From the NCBI RefSeq assembly GCF_030445035.2, contig NC_080676.1, forward strand, positions 10,764,940-10,828,939: a DNA stretch of 64,000 nucleotides. Reading direction: 5' to 3'. The notes under the pieces are model-generated. The model saw nothing but the letters and a program-made list of their open reading frames with translations. It was not told the DNA's origin and did no database searches. Shown here one piece after another: positions 20,615 to 33,089 of this stretch (the stretch's first letter is position 1; the number at the start of each line of letters is the position of its first letter). Source of the stretch: Dasypus novemcinctus (taxonomy: Eukaryota; Chordata; Mammalia; Cingulata; Dasypodidae). Position numbers and translations under genes: made by a program.

Positions 20615-21745
20615 AGAGCACATGCAAAAGGGGTTACTACCAAGTACCAGCTGGTGATGCAACTAGAAAAAGACTTTGAATGAAAGAAGGAATGATAAAG
20701 ACAAATGAGTTTATGTGGCTAAGAGACTTCAAATTAAGTCGGGAGGTCATCGGGGGGGTTGCGCTTATGCACATCTCGCAGGGTCTCAGAGACGGCCCAA
20801 GTAGATACAACCCCAGGTACTGGTGCTCCTGAGGGCTACGGAGACACACAGGTTCTCTGGTCATGGCAGGCAGTTGGCTCTGGAGCTCAGTGCCTTTCCA
20901 CTGGGCCCTACTTTTGAGTTTGTGTTCCTGAGTGTGATGGAGTTGGACTCAGATGTGACCTTTCTACACATGCCTCTTCTGTCACTTTTACTGAAACTGT
21001 GGTTGGCGCTGGGGTTGGTGTATACTCAAGAGACTTGAATCTCTGGATTGTCCATGGGCCCTGAGCCTAGCAGAGTTGCAACTCCTCTCCGGTTCTTTGG
21101 ACTTACCCAGATCAGCTAACAGGGAGGTGAAGATGGTCAACCACCATATCAGGTAACAGGTAGAGTCTTTAGCTCCAAGAAGGAGAATCTCATCCATCAG
21201 CCATGTGGGATCTAAGCCCCCTCTTGATTAAGCCCACCTCTAAGTGGAGTGGACATCACCATCCCAGGGTCCTCAGGATGGAGGAATAAAATATGGATTA
21301 GTGTGGACTTATCGATATTCTTCTATAGAATTATTGTGACTCTAGCAATGGAAGAAATTGTATCATTGATGTGGAGACAGTGGCCACGGGAGTTGCTGAG
21401 GGCAGGGAGAGGGAAGAAGAGGTGTGATATGGGGGCATTTTTGGGACTTGGAGTTGTCCTGAATGATATTGCAGGGACAGATGCAGGACATTATATATCC
21501 TGTCATAACCCACTGAATGGACTGGGACAGAGTGTAAACTACAACATAAACTATAATCCGTGCAGTGTAGCAGTGCTCCAAAATGTATTAATCAAATGCA
21601 ATGAATGTGCCACACTCATGAAGGAGGTTGTTGATGTGGGAGGTGTGGGTGGTGGGCAGTGGGGTATATGGGAACCTCGTATTTTTTAATGTAACACTTT
21701 TTGTGATCTATGTATCTTAAAAAAATAATAAAAATGATTGCACAT
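20615..21745 (+). mobile_element. LINE-1-like 3' end, second long copy
   Basis: Parallels 61795-62870 over its length: 'ttactaccaagtaccagctg', 'gacaaatgagtttatgtggc', 'gggctacggagacacacaggttct', 'ggcgctggggttggtgtata', 'gctaacagggaggtgaagatggtcaa'. It then continues into 'ttttttaatgtaacactttttgtgatctatgtatctt' and poly(A). Confidence 0.68.
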
Positions 21746-21871
21746 TAAAAAATAGTTGCAAAATAAAAAAATAATGTCTGAAACATCAGTTCATTGTACT
21801 TGATATAAAATGTACAAAATATAACAAACTTACAATGATTATTTTAAAATAAAATTATTAAAATAAAAAAA

Positions 21872-22105
21872 TAGGCAAAAGGGAAGTAGATGTGGCTCAA
21901 GCAGTTGAGCACATGCTTCCCACATGGGAGGTCCTGGGTTTGCTTCCCAGTGTCTCCTAGAAAAGAAAAAACAAGGAGCAAAACAAATGGAAAAAAAACA
22001 ACTCAGGGGAGCTGATGTGACTCAGTGGTTGAGCGCTGGCTTCCCACATACAAAGTCCCGGGTTCAATTCCCAGCCTCTGGTACCTCCAAAAAAAGGAGG
22101 GGTGG
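21872..22105 (+). mobile_element. Two short DAS-type SINE heads in tandem
   Basis: Heads begin near 21880 and 22008, each with a 'gtggctcaagcagttgag' or 'gactcagtggttgag' A-box-like element and a 'ggttcaattccc'-type B-box-like element. Confidence 0.78.
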
Positions 22106-22109
22106 AGAA

Positions 22110-22915
22110 CTTGAGGAGACAGTTCTCCAAAGAAGACAAACATATTCTCAACTTCATTAGTCATTAGGGAAATGTAAGCAAATGTAAGCAATGAGATACC
22201 ACTTTACACTCACTAGAGTGGCATTAATAATAATGATAGTAAAACAAGCGTTGGCAAGGGTATGGAGAAATTGGAACCCTCATGCACTGCTGATGGGAAT
22301 GTGAAATGGTTCAGCCTCTGTGAAAACAGTTGGGCAGTTCCTCAACCAGGTGAAAGAATTACCATATGCCCCAGCAGCCTTACTCCAAGGATATATTCAA
22401 AAAAATTGAAAACAGGTGTTTGAACAAAAACTTGTATATAAATATTCATAGCAGCACTATTTACAATAGCCAAAAAGGTGGAAACAACCAAAATGCCCAT
22501 CAACTGATAAATCTGGATAAATAAATCATGGTCTATCCAAACAGTGGGATATCACGCAGTCATAGAAAGGGATTCACGCGAGCGTCAACACGGATGGACT
22601 TGAAAGCATCAAGCTAAGTGAAAGAAACCAGACACAGAGGGTCACTTATATGGATCCCATTTGTACGAAATGTCCAGAACAGGCAGATCCAGAGTCAGAA
22701 AGCAGCCTTGTGGTCGCCAGGGCCGGGGGCGGGGGTGGAAGTGGGAACAGCTGCTAATAGGTACAGCGTTTCCTTCTGGGAGGATGAACACGTTCCAAAA
22801 CATCATAAATGTGCTAATAGCCGCTGGATTGTACACTTTAAAGTTCTTAATTGATCATTTTATGTTACGTGCATTTCACCACTTTAAAAAACTAAAGGCA
22901 AAAAATGAAAAAAAG
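22110..22915 (+). mobile_element. LINE-1 ORF2 3' end and 3' UTR
   Basis: The plus strand carries the familiar LINE-1 order: 'aaatgtaagcaatgagataccactttacac', 'gggaatgtgaaatggt', 'attcatagcagcactatttacaatagcc', 'aaatgcccatcaac'. A G-rich 3' UTR at 22700-22760 follows. Frames are broken, so it is inactive. Confidence 0.8.
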
Positions 22916-23084
22916 TAAAATATGGCATAAAGAAAAGAGTGCATATAAAACATATACATGTTTTAAAAGTACCCTTGCTTCCTGTGAATGCAAGAAAATA
23001 GTTTTATCAACTTCTCTAGACATGCCCTATTTTTCTAAAACTAGACGGACATTGATTGTGTTTGATGCATTTGTCAGAAAATAA

Positions 23085-23790
23085 ATAATACTCTCACACC
23101 AATAGAATGGCTAAAAGACCGACAAGACAAATATCTGTGGGGATGTGGAGTGAACTCTCTGCTGGTGGGAATGTAAAATGGTAAGCCACTTTGGAGACAG
23201 CCTGACAGTTTCTTATGAAACTAAACATACATTTATCCTATGACCCACCAATTCTCTTCCTGGATATTTATGCAAGAATTGAAACCAATGTCCACCAAAA
23301 GACATGCACACGAACGACATAGGAGCTTTCTCGTAATAGCCCCAACTGGAAACAGCTCCTTGCCGTCAGACAGAAGAGTGCATAACAAGCTACGTTATTT
23401 ACTAAATAGCCTACTATTTAGAAATAAAAAGGAATGAGTCATTGATACTCACAACAACATGCACAAATCCCAAAACATAATATTGGTTAAGAGAAACCTT
23501 GCATGAAACAGTGCGTGCATGCTGTATGATTCCATTGATAAGATGTAGAACAGGCAAATTATATCTATGGTGGAAAAATTTCAGAACAATGGCTGCTTCT
23601 GAGGCACTGGGGGTTGAGAGTCCCTGGGAGAGGGTAGGAGGAAACTGTCTGAGGGCGATGGTCAAATTCTGTCTTGGTCATGGTTTAGGTTGCACCTGTG
23701 CACATTGGCCGGATCTCATCTTAAGATTTGTGCATTTCACTCTACGTAAATTTTACCGCAAAAGAAACAAAAAAGAAACTATAAACAAGT
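23085..23790 (+). mobile_element. Second LINE-1 3' fragment
   Basis: Same gene region as the previous copy but older: 'gctggtgggaatgtaaaatggt', 'ttcttcctggatatttatgcaagaat', 'gaatgagtcattgatac', ending 'gtgcatttcactctacgtaaattttac' with an A-rich tail. Confidence 0.75.
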
Positions 23791-23929
23791 ATTGAGATCT
23801 ACTTAATGCCATACAGGCTGGGCTATTTGGGGGGAAATATAATGCTGTCTGCAACTTCCTTTGAAATGCACACAAAACTAAGATGGATTGATAGATGGAC
23901 AGATGGATAAAGTAGGAATAGTAATACAT

Positions 23930-24045
23930 TCATGGTAGAATATAGGTGTGGGATATGGATGTTCACTGAAATACTTTTCCACCTTTTACATGTGTTTGAA
24001 AACTGTTATAATAAAATGCAGGAGAAGATAAATAAATAATAAAAT
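23930..24045 (+). mobile_element. LINE-1 3' UTR end fragment
   Basis: 'ttcactgaaatacttttccaccttttacatgtgtttgaaaac' followed by 'ataataaaatgc', an old LINE-1 3' terminus. Confidence 0.5.
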
Positions 24046-24599
24046 ACCCACCATCAAACTCATCCTTCATAGTGGCTGGAGTCTTAAAATCTGACAAGGG
24101 AATTGTACAGACATTCTGTCAGGCAAGCCAAGAACCCCAAATTCTAGAAAAGGTTCTTTGTTGTTGTTTGTCTAGAAATCTCAGTGATCGCTATTAGCAG
24201 CAACAAAGCTGCTTTGTCATCTTGACTGGGCTGCCTTTTTGATGGCAAGACCAAAGGTTGAGGGCCAATTACAAGCTTCTTGGTATCAATTACGACACGT
24301 TAATAGCCAATTACAGTGGGAACAGATGAAACTCTCTCATTCAGTAGAATGAAGTCTTTATTACTTAAGTGTCACCGCTCTGCGATGCCAGTCACAAGTT
24401 CTTTTCCCAGCTCATATCTAACTGCCGCCTTTTTTAGCTTAATTTCCCCCCTTCTTTTCTCCCTTTTACCCTTATTATTGTTACCTTTCTTAAGAAAGAG
24501 GACAGCTCACGAAACAGCTGTGTTCCTCACTGTGAAAGTGTTATGAAACAGGAGAGGAAAGCTTCATAGGCTAAAAAGGAAAGATCTCTGCAGTGCAAG

Positions 24600-24740
24600 T
24601 GCGGAGCTCTGGCACCTAGACCTGGCTTGTGCTGCTCAATGGGAGTGGGAACTTGAGCAAGACACAACTTCCCTGAGCCTCATTTTACCAACTTGCACAA
24701 TGGAGGAGGAAAGCCGAGAGGTTCTCCAAGGGAAATTCCA
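24600..24740 (+). repeat. MIR SINE fragment
   Basis: 'cttgagcaagacacaacttccctgagcctcattttaccaacttgcacaatgg' preserves the MIR core-to-3' order. Confidence 0.65.
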
Positions 24741-25017
24741 GCCCTAGGACTCAAATGCAAAATTTGAAAATGACTAATTTCCACGTAACTGATTGGCCTT
24801 CCATGAAACTTTTTTTTTCTTTTAAAACTGTAAGGTTTACATTATTAGCTTTGATATATTTCATTTTGTTCATTTTTATTCTTACCAAAGATAAACACGT
24901 ATGTAGCTTCCAGAGTCAAATACCCCACAAGGTTTATTGTGAAAAACAGCAACCCCATCAACCCCCAAATTTGACTCTCCTCAGAGGCAATGTTTTTTTT
25001 TTATTTTTATTTTGAGC

Positions 25018-25402
25018 CCTGCTGTGGGTTGAATTGCTTTTCCCCAGCAGATAGGTTCAAGTCCTAGCACTAGTCCTGTGAATGTGATCTTATTTAGAAA
25101 TAGAGTCTTTGAAGATGTGATTTGTTAAGATGAGGCCAACCTGGCCAGCTTATAAGAAAGCTGGACATTGGAGAAAAAGAAGGCCATGTGGAGACGGAGG
25201 AGGTAGAGATGGGTGTGATGTGTCTACAAGCCATGGGCACCGGGATTACCAGCAAACACCAGAAGGAAGAAGAGGCAAGGAAGGGTTTGGGTTTTCCCCG
25301 ACAGGTTTCAGAGGGAGCTTGGTTCTGCTGACATCTGGAGTTTGGACTTCTGGCCACCCATTTTATAATATTTTATTACAACAGCCCTAGGAAACCAAGA
25401 CA
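25018..25402 (+). repeat. Ancient LTR-like repeat
   Basis: 'gggttgaattgcttttccccagcagataggttcaagtcctag', then 'gaatgtgatcttatttagaaatagagtctttgaagatg' and 'gttaagatgaggcc', a common pan-mammalian repeat. The end has 'tttataatattttattacaacagccctagg'. The exact family was not resolved. Confidence 0.5.
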
Positions 25403-25470
25403 GCCCCACAGAAAAGTTGAAAGAAGAGAATTCAGGTATTCATATCAGAATAATTCTCTGTTGGTTTCTT

Positions 25471-25853
25471 TTTTCTTTTTTTTCTTTTTTTTTTAAAGAT
25501 TTATTTATTTATTTAATTTCCCCCCCTCCCCGGTTGTCTGTTCTTGGTGTCTATTTGTTGTGTCTTGTTTCTTTGTCCGCTTCTGTTGTCGTCAGCGGCA
25601 CGGGAAGTGCGGGCGGCGCCATTCCTGGGCAGGCTGCTCTTTCTTTTCACGCTGGGCGGCTTTCCTCACGGGCGCACTCCTTGCGCGTGGGGCTCCCCTA
25701 CGCGGGGGACACCCCTGTGTGGCACGGCACTCCTTGCGCGCATCAGCACTGTGCATGGCCAGCTCCACACGGGTCAAGGAGGCCCGGGGTTTGAACCGCG
25801 GACCTCCCATGTGGTAGACGGACGCCCTAACCACTGGGCCAAAGTCCGTTTCC
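25471..25853 (-). mobile_element. Long DAS-type SINE, young subfamily
   Basis: Complete from poly(T) to antisense head 'gggccaaagtccgtttccc'. Flanked by the perfect duplication CTCTGTTGGTTTCTT at 25456-25470 and 25854-25868. It shares the 'gtcgtcagcggcacgggaagtg' marker with the copies at 33420 and 56161. Confidence 0.93.
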
Positions 25854-25869
25854 CTCTGTTGGTTTCTTG

Positions 25870-27435
25870 CTCCTCTTCCAAAACCACCTCTTCCAAGTCA
25901 CCCCTATCCTGGCATCTATCTTTGAAGAGACAGGCCAGTTGTCTTTCAGACTAGCCCACACTCTGGATATATCAGGATGTTTCCTTTTATTAGACTGAGG
26001 ACAAGTAATTCTGGCAAGATACCACACTGGAGATACTTTTACCCAACCCCTCCAGCCACATCATGAAGCATATAGTGTCGAGCCATCCTGCCTCCTCTTA
26101 AAATCTCCTGCCAAGCTTGGCCGTTCGCTTAGCATGGCGACTGGCCAGTCTCATGTCGTAAAGCTGTGTTTCCCCCTTTGTACGTAATAAGTAATCTATG
26201 GAGTGGTATTTTGAGACTTTGAAAACATCTAATAATTTATAGGTTTTTAAGCTCTAAATCATCCTGAAGGTAGTTTGCACTAGTCACAGGTGCCGTTTTC
26301 CACATATGGGCCAGTGATAGGTAGTGAGGACTGGGAAGGGCCTGAAAGATCCTCTGGTTCAGTTGCTTTATTATTTTATTTTAAGCAGTCATTCGAAACT
26401 CTTCTTTTTTGTTTTCTTCCATGTCTCTAAGCAACATACTTTGCTTTTTGTTTTAGGCATAGTCTATTTATTTTTGCCACAGAAGAGCATATAGACATTT
26501 CCTACCCACCAGCATCATACACACGCAATCTTCCCCAAGTCAGTTATGACATGATTTCGAGTATATCAGTACCTGGTGTTTCCATTAGTATAACCGTTTA
26601 AAATCCCACAGCTGAGCCAATGAAGCCACAATATGCTGGGCGTCCTCCTTCCGTTCCTCCAGATTCACTCTCCGTCCTTCGCCATCCAGCTCCTGTCTTG
26701 GGAGGCTGCGCCCTTGGCCTTCCCAGGGCTGCAGTTGGTGGGGCCAGTGGAAGAAGCCGCGGTGCTTATTCCTGGGCCTCGGCCCGCTCGGGTGGCCCTG
26801 GGTCTGCTCATTCCCACTACGAAAGGCACAGCTCCCTTGTCATTTGGAAAGGCAACCCTGTCTCATGAGAGTCTCTCTGGCCCAGTAATGGCAACCTTCG
26901 ACTTCCCCTTCTGGCCTGGGTGGAAACCGCTCCCACGCTGTTTGTCTTTTCAGTTTCTTAAGCCGATGCCCAGACCACAGGAGTCCAGCCATGGGAGAAG
27001 AGAAGAGGGAAAGGATGAGTCGCAGTGAGGGCGGGAGAATCGCAATAAAGGAGCTTAGGCATGCCTACCCAGCAAGAAGGGAGAGCTGCAAACTTGACTT
27101 TACGCAACTTGGAGAAAACCTCTGCTTTTCCATCAAATAATGGGAAGGAGCTTATGGAGATTTGGGGTATAAGCGAGGAGAGTCCCAACATCTCTTGGGG
27201 CCTCCGTTGGGGTTAGCTAGCTCTCTGCGTCTACTTCAGCAGGTCGGCTCTGGTTTTATCTCTTTTATGTAATAGGATTCTGCTGTCAATCCTGTTGATT
27301 AAGGGGTTCTGTTGCTTTGAAAAATGGGGAAAGCATGGCAGTTGGTAACAGGGAGGCACTGAAGAGTTCTGAGCGGGGAAGTGACGCAGTCAGGTCTGCG
27401 TTTTAGAAGAATTCCCGGGCAGCAGTGTTGGGAGG
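25870..27435. other. Unassigned intergenic DNA
   Basis: The GC-richer patch at 26590-27000 carries plus-strand frames of 82 and 131 codons without recognisable motifs; the patch looks like an old repeat. No exon can be supported. Confidence 0.4.
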
Positions 27436-27439
27436 AACC

Positions 27440-27600
27440 TTTGAATTCTGCTTTTGCCACTTACCATCTGGGTGGCCTTGGGGAAATCACGTCCCCTCTC
27501 TAAGATTCGCCCATGAAATAGAGGGAACAGTGCTTCTTTCACAACACTCTGATGAGGGCTAAATGACAGAATGCTTGTAAAGGCAGTCGGCCTCGTGAAC
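27440..27600 (+). repeat. MIR SINE fragment
   Basis: 'cttaccatctgggtggccttggggaaatcac', 'cctctctaag', 'gaaatagaggga' and 'gagggctaaatgacagaatg' follow the MIR order. Confidence 0.65.
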
Positions 27601-29498
27601 AGTGTTTATCATTGTTCTTCTTAGGGTGGGGAACGATCCAAGACTGTAAGCAGGTAAACTAGTGAGCGGACCGCTGCAATAGCCCGAGTACGAGAGGAAG
27701 AGGACCTGAACTAAGGCAATAACACGCGGACAGAGAGAAAAGGGCTGGCGGGGGAGGTGAGAGCCCCCCAGGACGTGAGGACCAGTTGCAAGTGAGGGTG
27801 GTTAAAAGAGGAACCCAGGATGGTCATGTGACTGTGACTTTGTATTATTTGCTAGAGTAAGTGTGGAAATACCACATGATGACATTTCAGGCAGAAAACG
27901 ATCACTTCCTTCACTTAGAGGTCTGCAGGAAGTAGAACTGGAAAATCATTGCGAAGATACTGGTTAAGGTTCTGCTGGTATTTGACTAAATTTTGGGGTG
28001 GGAGAAATGGTCTGTGCTTGTGTGTGATGAAAAGCTTTATCTGGAACAGCGACCTAACAATTCAAAAGAAAGCAAAGGCCACAAAAATTACATTAATCAT
28101 TTGCCTCACAGCTTATGCTGCAGTGTGTGCAAATGCTGGGGTTTAATTAAACTTGTGGGCTCTCCTTTTGTCCGATACTGACAATTTGGCCTTTGCATCC
28201 TACTCTTAGTCAGGTTCTCTTAAGGGGACACTTTGATATTACTCTGTAATGATTATTTCCCTTTCCATTGAGAAATGGATGAAATCAATGATCTGTGTCT
28301 AATAGCTATGCTCTTAAGCAAGAATCTGTGTGCTCACTTCCTAGAAGAGAAATATATTATTTTGTAGCAAAGGAAGAGAGCAAAATTCCCTGTCAAAAGA
28401 CCCTCTTTGCCTGTACACGATGCTAACCTACTTTTTAATGTTCTGAAGAAAGGAGAAAAATTGCTCATTATAAGAGAGTTGTGTAATAAATTGAGAGTCG
28501 TGTAATAAACACAGGGTCACTTCTACGGGAAGACAATGAATCTGTTTGTTGCTGAGCCTGGTTTCTCTTCCCCTCCTCTGGCGATTTTCCTGGAAGCCCG
28601 AGTTTCCTGATATTGCTTCATACACGGTAGGCCCTCAGCTAATACTTGTGGCTCTGTATTGAACTACCGTCAGTGTTGGAGAAAAGGTGGCGCTCACTGG
28701 GTCCCGGAAACTGATGATTGCAGGCAGGAAGTTTAGTGGGAAGCTCTCCCAATAGAGGGGGTCTGAAGAATAGACTTCAGCCCGCCCCTGGAAAGAGGGC
28801 ATTTGAATTTATACAGTACGTTCCTAGGTGGGGAAATGGTAGCCGGTGGGAGGGGGTCAAGGTTTTGAGTGGGGTGCAGGGGCCGAAAGGAAGCCCTAGA
28901 GGGCAAGATTTTCCCTTGACTGGCTAGAGGGTAGTGGGTTAGGGGGTTTGTTTTCTTGGAATGCTGGAGGAGCAGGTGGTGCTTTGATCTGGAGGGGTGG
29001 AAGGTCTCTATCTCCCTTTACTCCTGTCTCCATGTGGTTTCTTTGTTCAACCTTTAGGAGAAGTGCTGTGCTTTTAGGCACATAGACTGTGGCGGGGGTG
29101 GGGGGGTGGCTTGTCTTTCCTCAATTATTTCTGGGCTTGTTAATTATTGCAAACCTAGTGAGGCGGAACCTCTAACAGTCAGTGCCACCAGTTCCCCCTT
29201 CTATCCTGCCAGACTCACTGCCTCTGGTCTTTGCTTGTACTTGTCTCACCAATTTCTTGCCTTCTGCCAGAAGGCTTACCTCTTCTGGTACTAAATCACT
29301 TTCTTGCATCAAGGAGCACCTTTGTTCCTGATCTGTGTTGGGATACACATTGGCCTGCCTGTCTTATAGGTCACGGGTGCTGTAATCTGAGTCATAGGAG
29401 CAGGGATATACTCTTGGAATAAGCCTGAGTGAAAGGTCCCTCCAGACGGAGCTGTGACCAGAATCCTGTATGCCCATTTAAGTCTGGCTGTAAGTAGT
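27601..29498. other. Unassigned intergenic DNA
   Basis: Mixed composition. 28690-29100 is G-rich on the plus strand and may be an old LTR. No gene seen. Confidence 0.4.
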
Positions 29499-29511
29499 CA
29501 AACCAGTTTTG

Positions 29512-29897
29512 TTTTTCAAAGATTTATTTTTTATTTTATTTATTCCCACCCCCTTGCTGCTCGTGTTCACTGTCTGCTCTCTGTGTCCATTCACTGCACT
29601 ACTTCTGTGTCTGTTTGTCTTCTTTTTTCTTTAGGAGGCACTGGGTACCAATCCTGGGAACTTCCAATGTGGGAGAGAGTCACCTCAGCTCCCTGGTTTG
29701 TTGTGCCTCTCATTGTCTTTTTCCTCTGTGTCTCTCTTTTTTATTGCTGTTGTGTCATCTTGTTGTGTCAGGTCTCCGTGAGTGCCGCCAGCTCTCTGCT
29801 CGGGCCAGCTTGCCTTCACTAGGAGGCCCTGGGAATTGAACCTGGGACCTCCCATATGGTAGACAGGAGCCCAATCGCTTGAGCCACATCCACTTCC
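29512..29897 (-). mobile_element. DAS-type SINE
   Basis: Antisense head 'atcgcttgagccacatccacttccc'. Perfect 13-bp duplication CAAACCAGTTTTG at 29499-29511 and 29898-29910. Confidence 0.92.
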
Positions 29898-29910
29898 CAA
29901 ACCAGTTTTG

Positions 29911-30670
29911 AAATACTCCTTGATTTAAAAAGACACCCATGTATTCATTCACTTTTGGCCACATTCATTAAGAAATGCCAGACATAGAGGGATAAAAAAT
30001 CTGGTGAGTTTGTACCTAGAGGTCTGCCCTGTCCTTTCAGCCTGTGTCACTGTAGGGTTAGGGACAATCGGGATCTCTAGCACAAATTCCTCCATCTCGA
30101 GTGAGATAATATAGACTCATGGTCATACACGACAGTTCCCGCCATCTTGGTGTTGTGAAGAGCTGGCTCAGGGTTGTTGCTTCGGTTTTGAGTTGGATAG
30201 GAAAGGACATGGATTCATTTTGAGAAGTCACCCACCCTACAATCAAGAAGTTCTTCCTTGAAGTCAGTCTGGATGCTCGACAGCACTCCCTCACTGCCTC
30301 CCTTTGGAAAAGCAGGCGCTCAGGATGGTTTTCTTCCGGCAGCCTGGCATTCAGCCTACTGTAGGGTTTTTTTTTTTGTTTTTTTTTTTTATGGTCTAAT
30401 GGTCTTTTCAACCCTGGGCACAATTCCAGACTATTCTGGGTGATTCCTTCAGTCCAGAAGTCCAGGATGTCCTGCATGGTAGGTAGCTTTCCCATGCAAG
30501 GCATCCTTTCCAAGACAGAAAATTCTGGGTGCCTTTGGCAGGCTTACAATTGCTCTCTCACACATTCAACTAGATATAATATTGGTCATTTGACCACCTA
30601 AGCATAGTTCATGACTCGACGAGGTGCTCCAGGGAACTTGCTAATGTGAAAATTCCCTTGGATGGAGAGA
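29911..30670. other. Unassigned intergenic DNA
   Basis: The minus-strand frame at 30058-30513 (151 codons) crosses a T-run at 30365-30390, reads as lysine-rich low complexity there, and matches nothing I know. Confidence 0.4.
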
Positions 30671-30689
30671 TGGGGGGGCCATGTGATAA

Positions 30690-30830
30690 ATCAAATATAC
30701 TAGAATGTTAATGGTGGTATCTGGGTGGGGAGTATGGGGATTTTCACTGTCCAATTCTTTAAAGTTTGCTGTATATTAGAAAATTTTTGTACTTCAATTT
30801 TGGGAAAAAGAAAAATTCTCTTAAAGGTGA
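30690..30830 (+). mobile_element. LINE-1 3' UTR fragment
   Basis: 'ggtggtatctgggtgg', 'ttttcactg', 'ttgtacttcaattttgggaaaaag' fit the end of an old LINE-1. Confidence 0.45.
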
Positions 30831-31076
30831 CTGGCACGGTCATTGGTGATCAGCTAAGACCTCCACCACTAGCCCTTTCTGCCAGGTTTTAGAGGGGTGG
30901 TTATGCCTAAGAGGGTGTACAGTGGCAAGAACATGCCAGGTCTCAGAGATTCTTGTTCAGGGAAAAGGCAAGTTTCAGAATGATGCATAAATCATGATGT
31001 CTTTATGTAAAATAAAAGCATAAACAAATTATAAGTAGTTCTACTGGGGCAGTGCCTGTATCAAAAACAGCCGGAA

Positions 31077-31510
31077 CTGGAAGCAGACTTGGCCCAATGG
31101 ATAGAGCATCTGCCTACCACATGGGAGGTCCAGGGTTCAAACCCAGGGCCTCCTGACCCATGTGATGAGCTGGCCCACGCACAGTGCTGATGCATGCAAG
31201 GAGTGCTCTGCCATACGGGGTGTCCCCCGTGTAGGGGAGCCCCATGCTCAGGGAGTGCGCCCCGTAAGGAGAGCCGCCCAGCGCGAAAGAAAGTGCAGCC
31301 TGCCCAGGAGTGGCGCTGCACACACGGAGAGCTGACGCGACAAAAAAAAGACACAGATTCCCCGTGCCGCTGACAAGAGTACAAGTGGACACAGAGGAAC
31401 ACACCATGAATGGACACAGAGAGCAGGCAACTGGGGGGGGGGGGCGGGGAAGGAGGGAGGCGGAGAGAAATAATTAAAAAATAAATCTTTAAAAAACAAA
31501 CAAACAAAAG
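31077..31510 (+). mobile_element. Long DAS-type SINE
   Basis: Sense head 'ggcccaatggatagagcatctgcctaccacatgggaggtcc', body with 'gcaaggagtgc', poly(G) near 31434 and an A-rich tail. AAACAGCC(G/A)GAA occurs on both sides, at 31065-31076 and 31511-31522. Confidence 0.9.
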
Positions 31511-31664
31511 AAACAGCCAGAAGGATACCCACCACATGCTGACAGTAGTCACCTTCAGAAGGTGGTCAAACAGATTTTACTCTTATCTGTCATGCTCTGA
31601 AATTTCATAGGAAATGTAGTCATGTGTTACTTGTATACATAAAAATTAATAAGAATAAAAAGCT

Positions 31665-31850
31665 AGAATATGGGTTTTGGGATTCAACAGACCTCTTGAA
31701 TCCCAGCTCAGCTACTTATTGTGTCTTTGGGCAAGTTAATCCTTTTGTACTGGTTTTCTTCTTTGTGAAATGGGCTAATGCTATTTAATATTGTTAATTA
31801 CTTTATTATAATTGTTATTGCCATTGTTGATACGTTTTGAGGATTAAAAG
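31665..31850 (+). repeat. MIR SINE fragment
   Basis: 'gaatcccagctcagctacttattgtgtctttgggcaagttaatcc' and 'tttgtgaaatgggctaatgc' are MIR core and 3' sequence. Confidence 0.72.
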
Positions 31851-31852
31851 TG

Positions 31853-32317
31853 TCATATAAAGTGACTGGTATCAAGTAGATACTCCACAATCCACAAGGG
31901 GTGACTATTAGTATTACTGACCCTTGAGCAACAAATTTCCTTGCTGTGTCCATGGGGACACAACGATGTGGCTTTTACCTGAACAATATGAGTGGGAAAG
32001 TCCTGCAGCCAAGCTAGTGGAGAAATTCCCAGTCTTGGCAATAACATGAGGGATTTCTCCATCAATTTTTGCCCAGTTTTCTTGTAGAACATGGTGTTTT
32101 TAACATAATAAGCAAAGGGTAGTTCATCACCATCCAGGATTTTGTGATTTAGTATCTCTCGGACTCCATAAAGTAAGATCTTGGTAAGAAATTGGCGTTC
32201 ATGCTCCTGGTAATCCATGAATGTAGGTGCAGAGGTCAACATGTGTTTGACATTCCAGGAAGTGTCATCCGGCTGAGAAAGAATTCTTGGAAGGAACACT
32301 TGTATTTTCTTGGTCAA
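31853..32317 (-). other. Unrecognised 154-codon open frame
   Basis: A minus-strand frame of 154 codons from an ATG at 32315-32317. It stays open a further ~16 codons upstream, to a TGA near 32370. Amino-acid composition is balanced rather than low-complexity, which is unlike the SINE-derived frames in the window. The first ~100 residues include PDDTSWNVKH, YQEHERQF and DGDELPFAYYVK and look protein-like. The last third overlaps non-coding-looking sequence next to a MIR. No membrane segment, signal peptide or catalytic motif was recognised. No poly(A) tail or flanking duplication was found to prove a processed pseudogene. It could be a retrocopy, an exon of an unknown gene or chance. Confidence 0.3.
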
Positions 32318-32329
32318 TAAAGCAGGTTC

Positions 32330-33085
32330 TTCGTGCGAGAATGGGGAGAAAGTAATTCCCTGGAAAGCTCAAAGCTCTTGTGTTGTTTCTGGAGCAAATA
32401 TACCATGAATTTAAATACAGCTCTTCCCTGGTAAAATATTAATTGGTCAGCTTGGAGGGTGACCCTAGAAACTCTAAGTCCACATTTCTTGTTTCACTTG
32501 GATCCAAAATATTGGACAATTTAGAGTTTCTAAGGTACATTGTTGTTATCTGGATGATTGAAACAGCTTTTGTCTTCCTGTCTACAATTTTCCCTCTTTG
32601 CCACCAAAATTTTGTTTTAAAAGCAAATAACGCCTTTTAAAAAATCTTTTAACAGTGCCTATTAGAAGAACATTTGAGAGCTATCTTGACATCCTGAACC
32701 TTCTTCCTCTGAGAAAGAATGGGCCACAGCAGCTGTGTATGCATTAATTGATTTTACCTGCTTAGACACAGGTAGAAGTCTGATACAAATTTGGAGACGA
32801 CTCCAAATGGTCTAGTCTGGCTGTTGGAACTGAGGCAATGTGAAAATAGACTATGGAAGCCATGCATGGTAAACAGAAAGGCAGAGGTGAGACTAGAGGG
32901 GATTGCTCTCTGGATTCCCGATGGCATTCTTTTTCTAAGTCCAGGTCTCTTTGAGTGTGTTCTTGCCCTTACGTTCTAGATTTTCCTGCATCTGTACGAT
33001 AACTCTTCTACCCCCATTTTTTGTGTGTGTGTGTGTGCTAGATTTGGTTTGAGTGGGATTTTTTTAAACCTCCAGACGAAAGAGG
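32330..33085. other. Unassigned intergenic DNA
   Basis: Holds a short (TG)n run at 33021-33036. No gene or confident repeat. Confidence 0.4.
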
Positions 33086-33089
33086 CTTG

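Noticed and set aside
25417..25954. Arginine/cysteine-rich frames of 80-140 codons (also at 11500, 33473, 42422, 50485, 56124, 60483)
   Set aside because: All coincide with DAS-type SINE bodies and repeat the same peptide at every copy.
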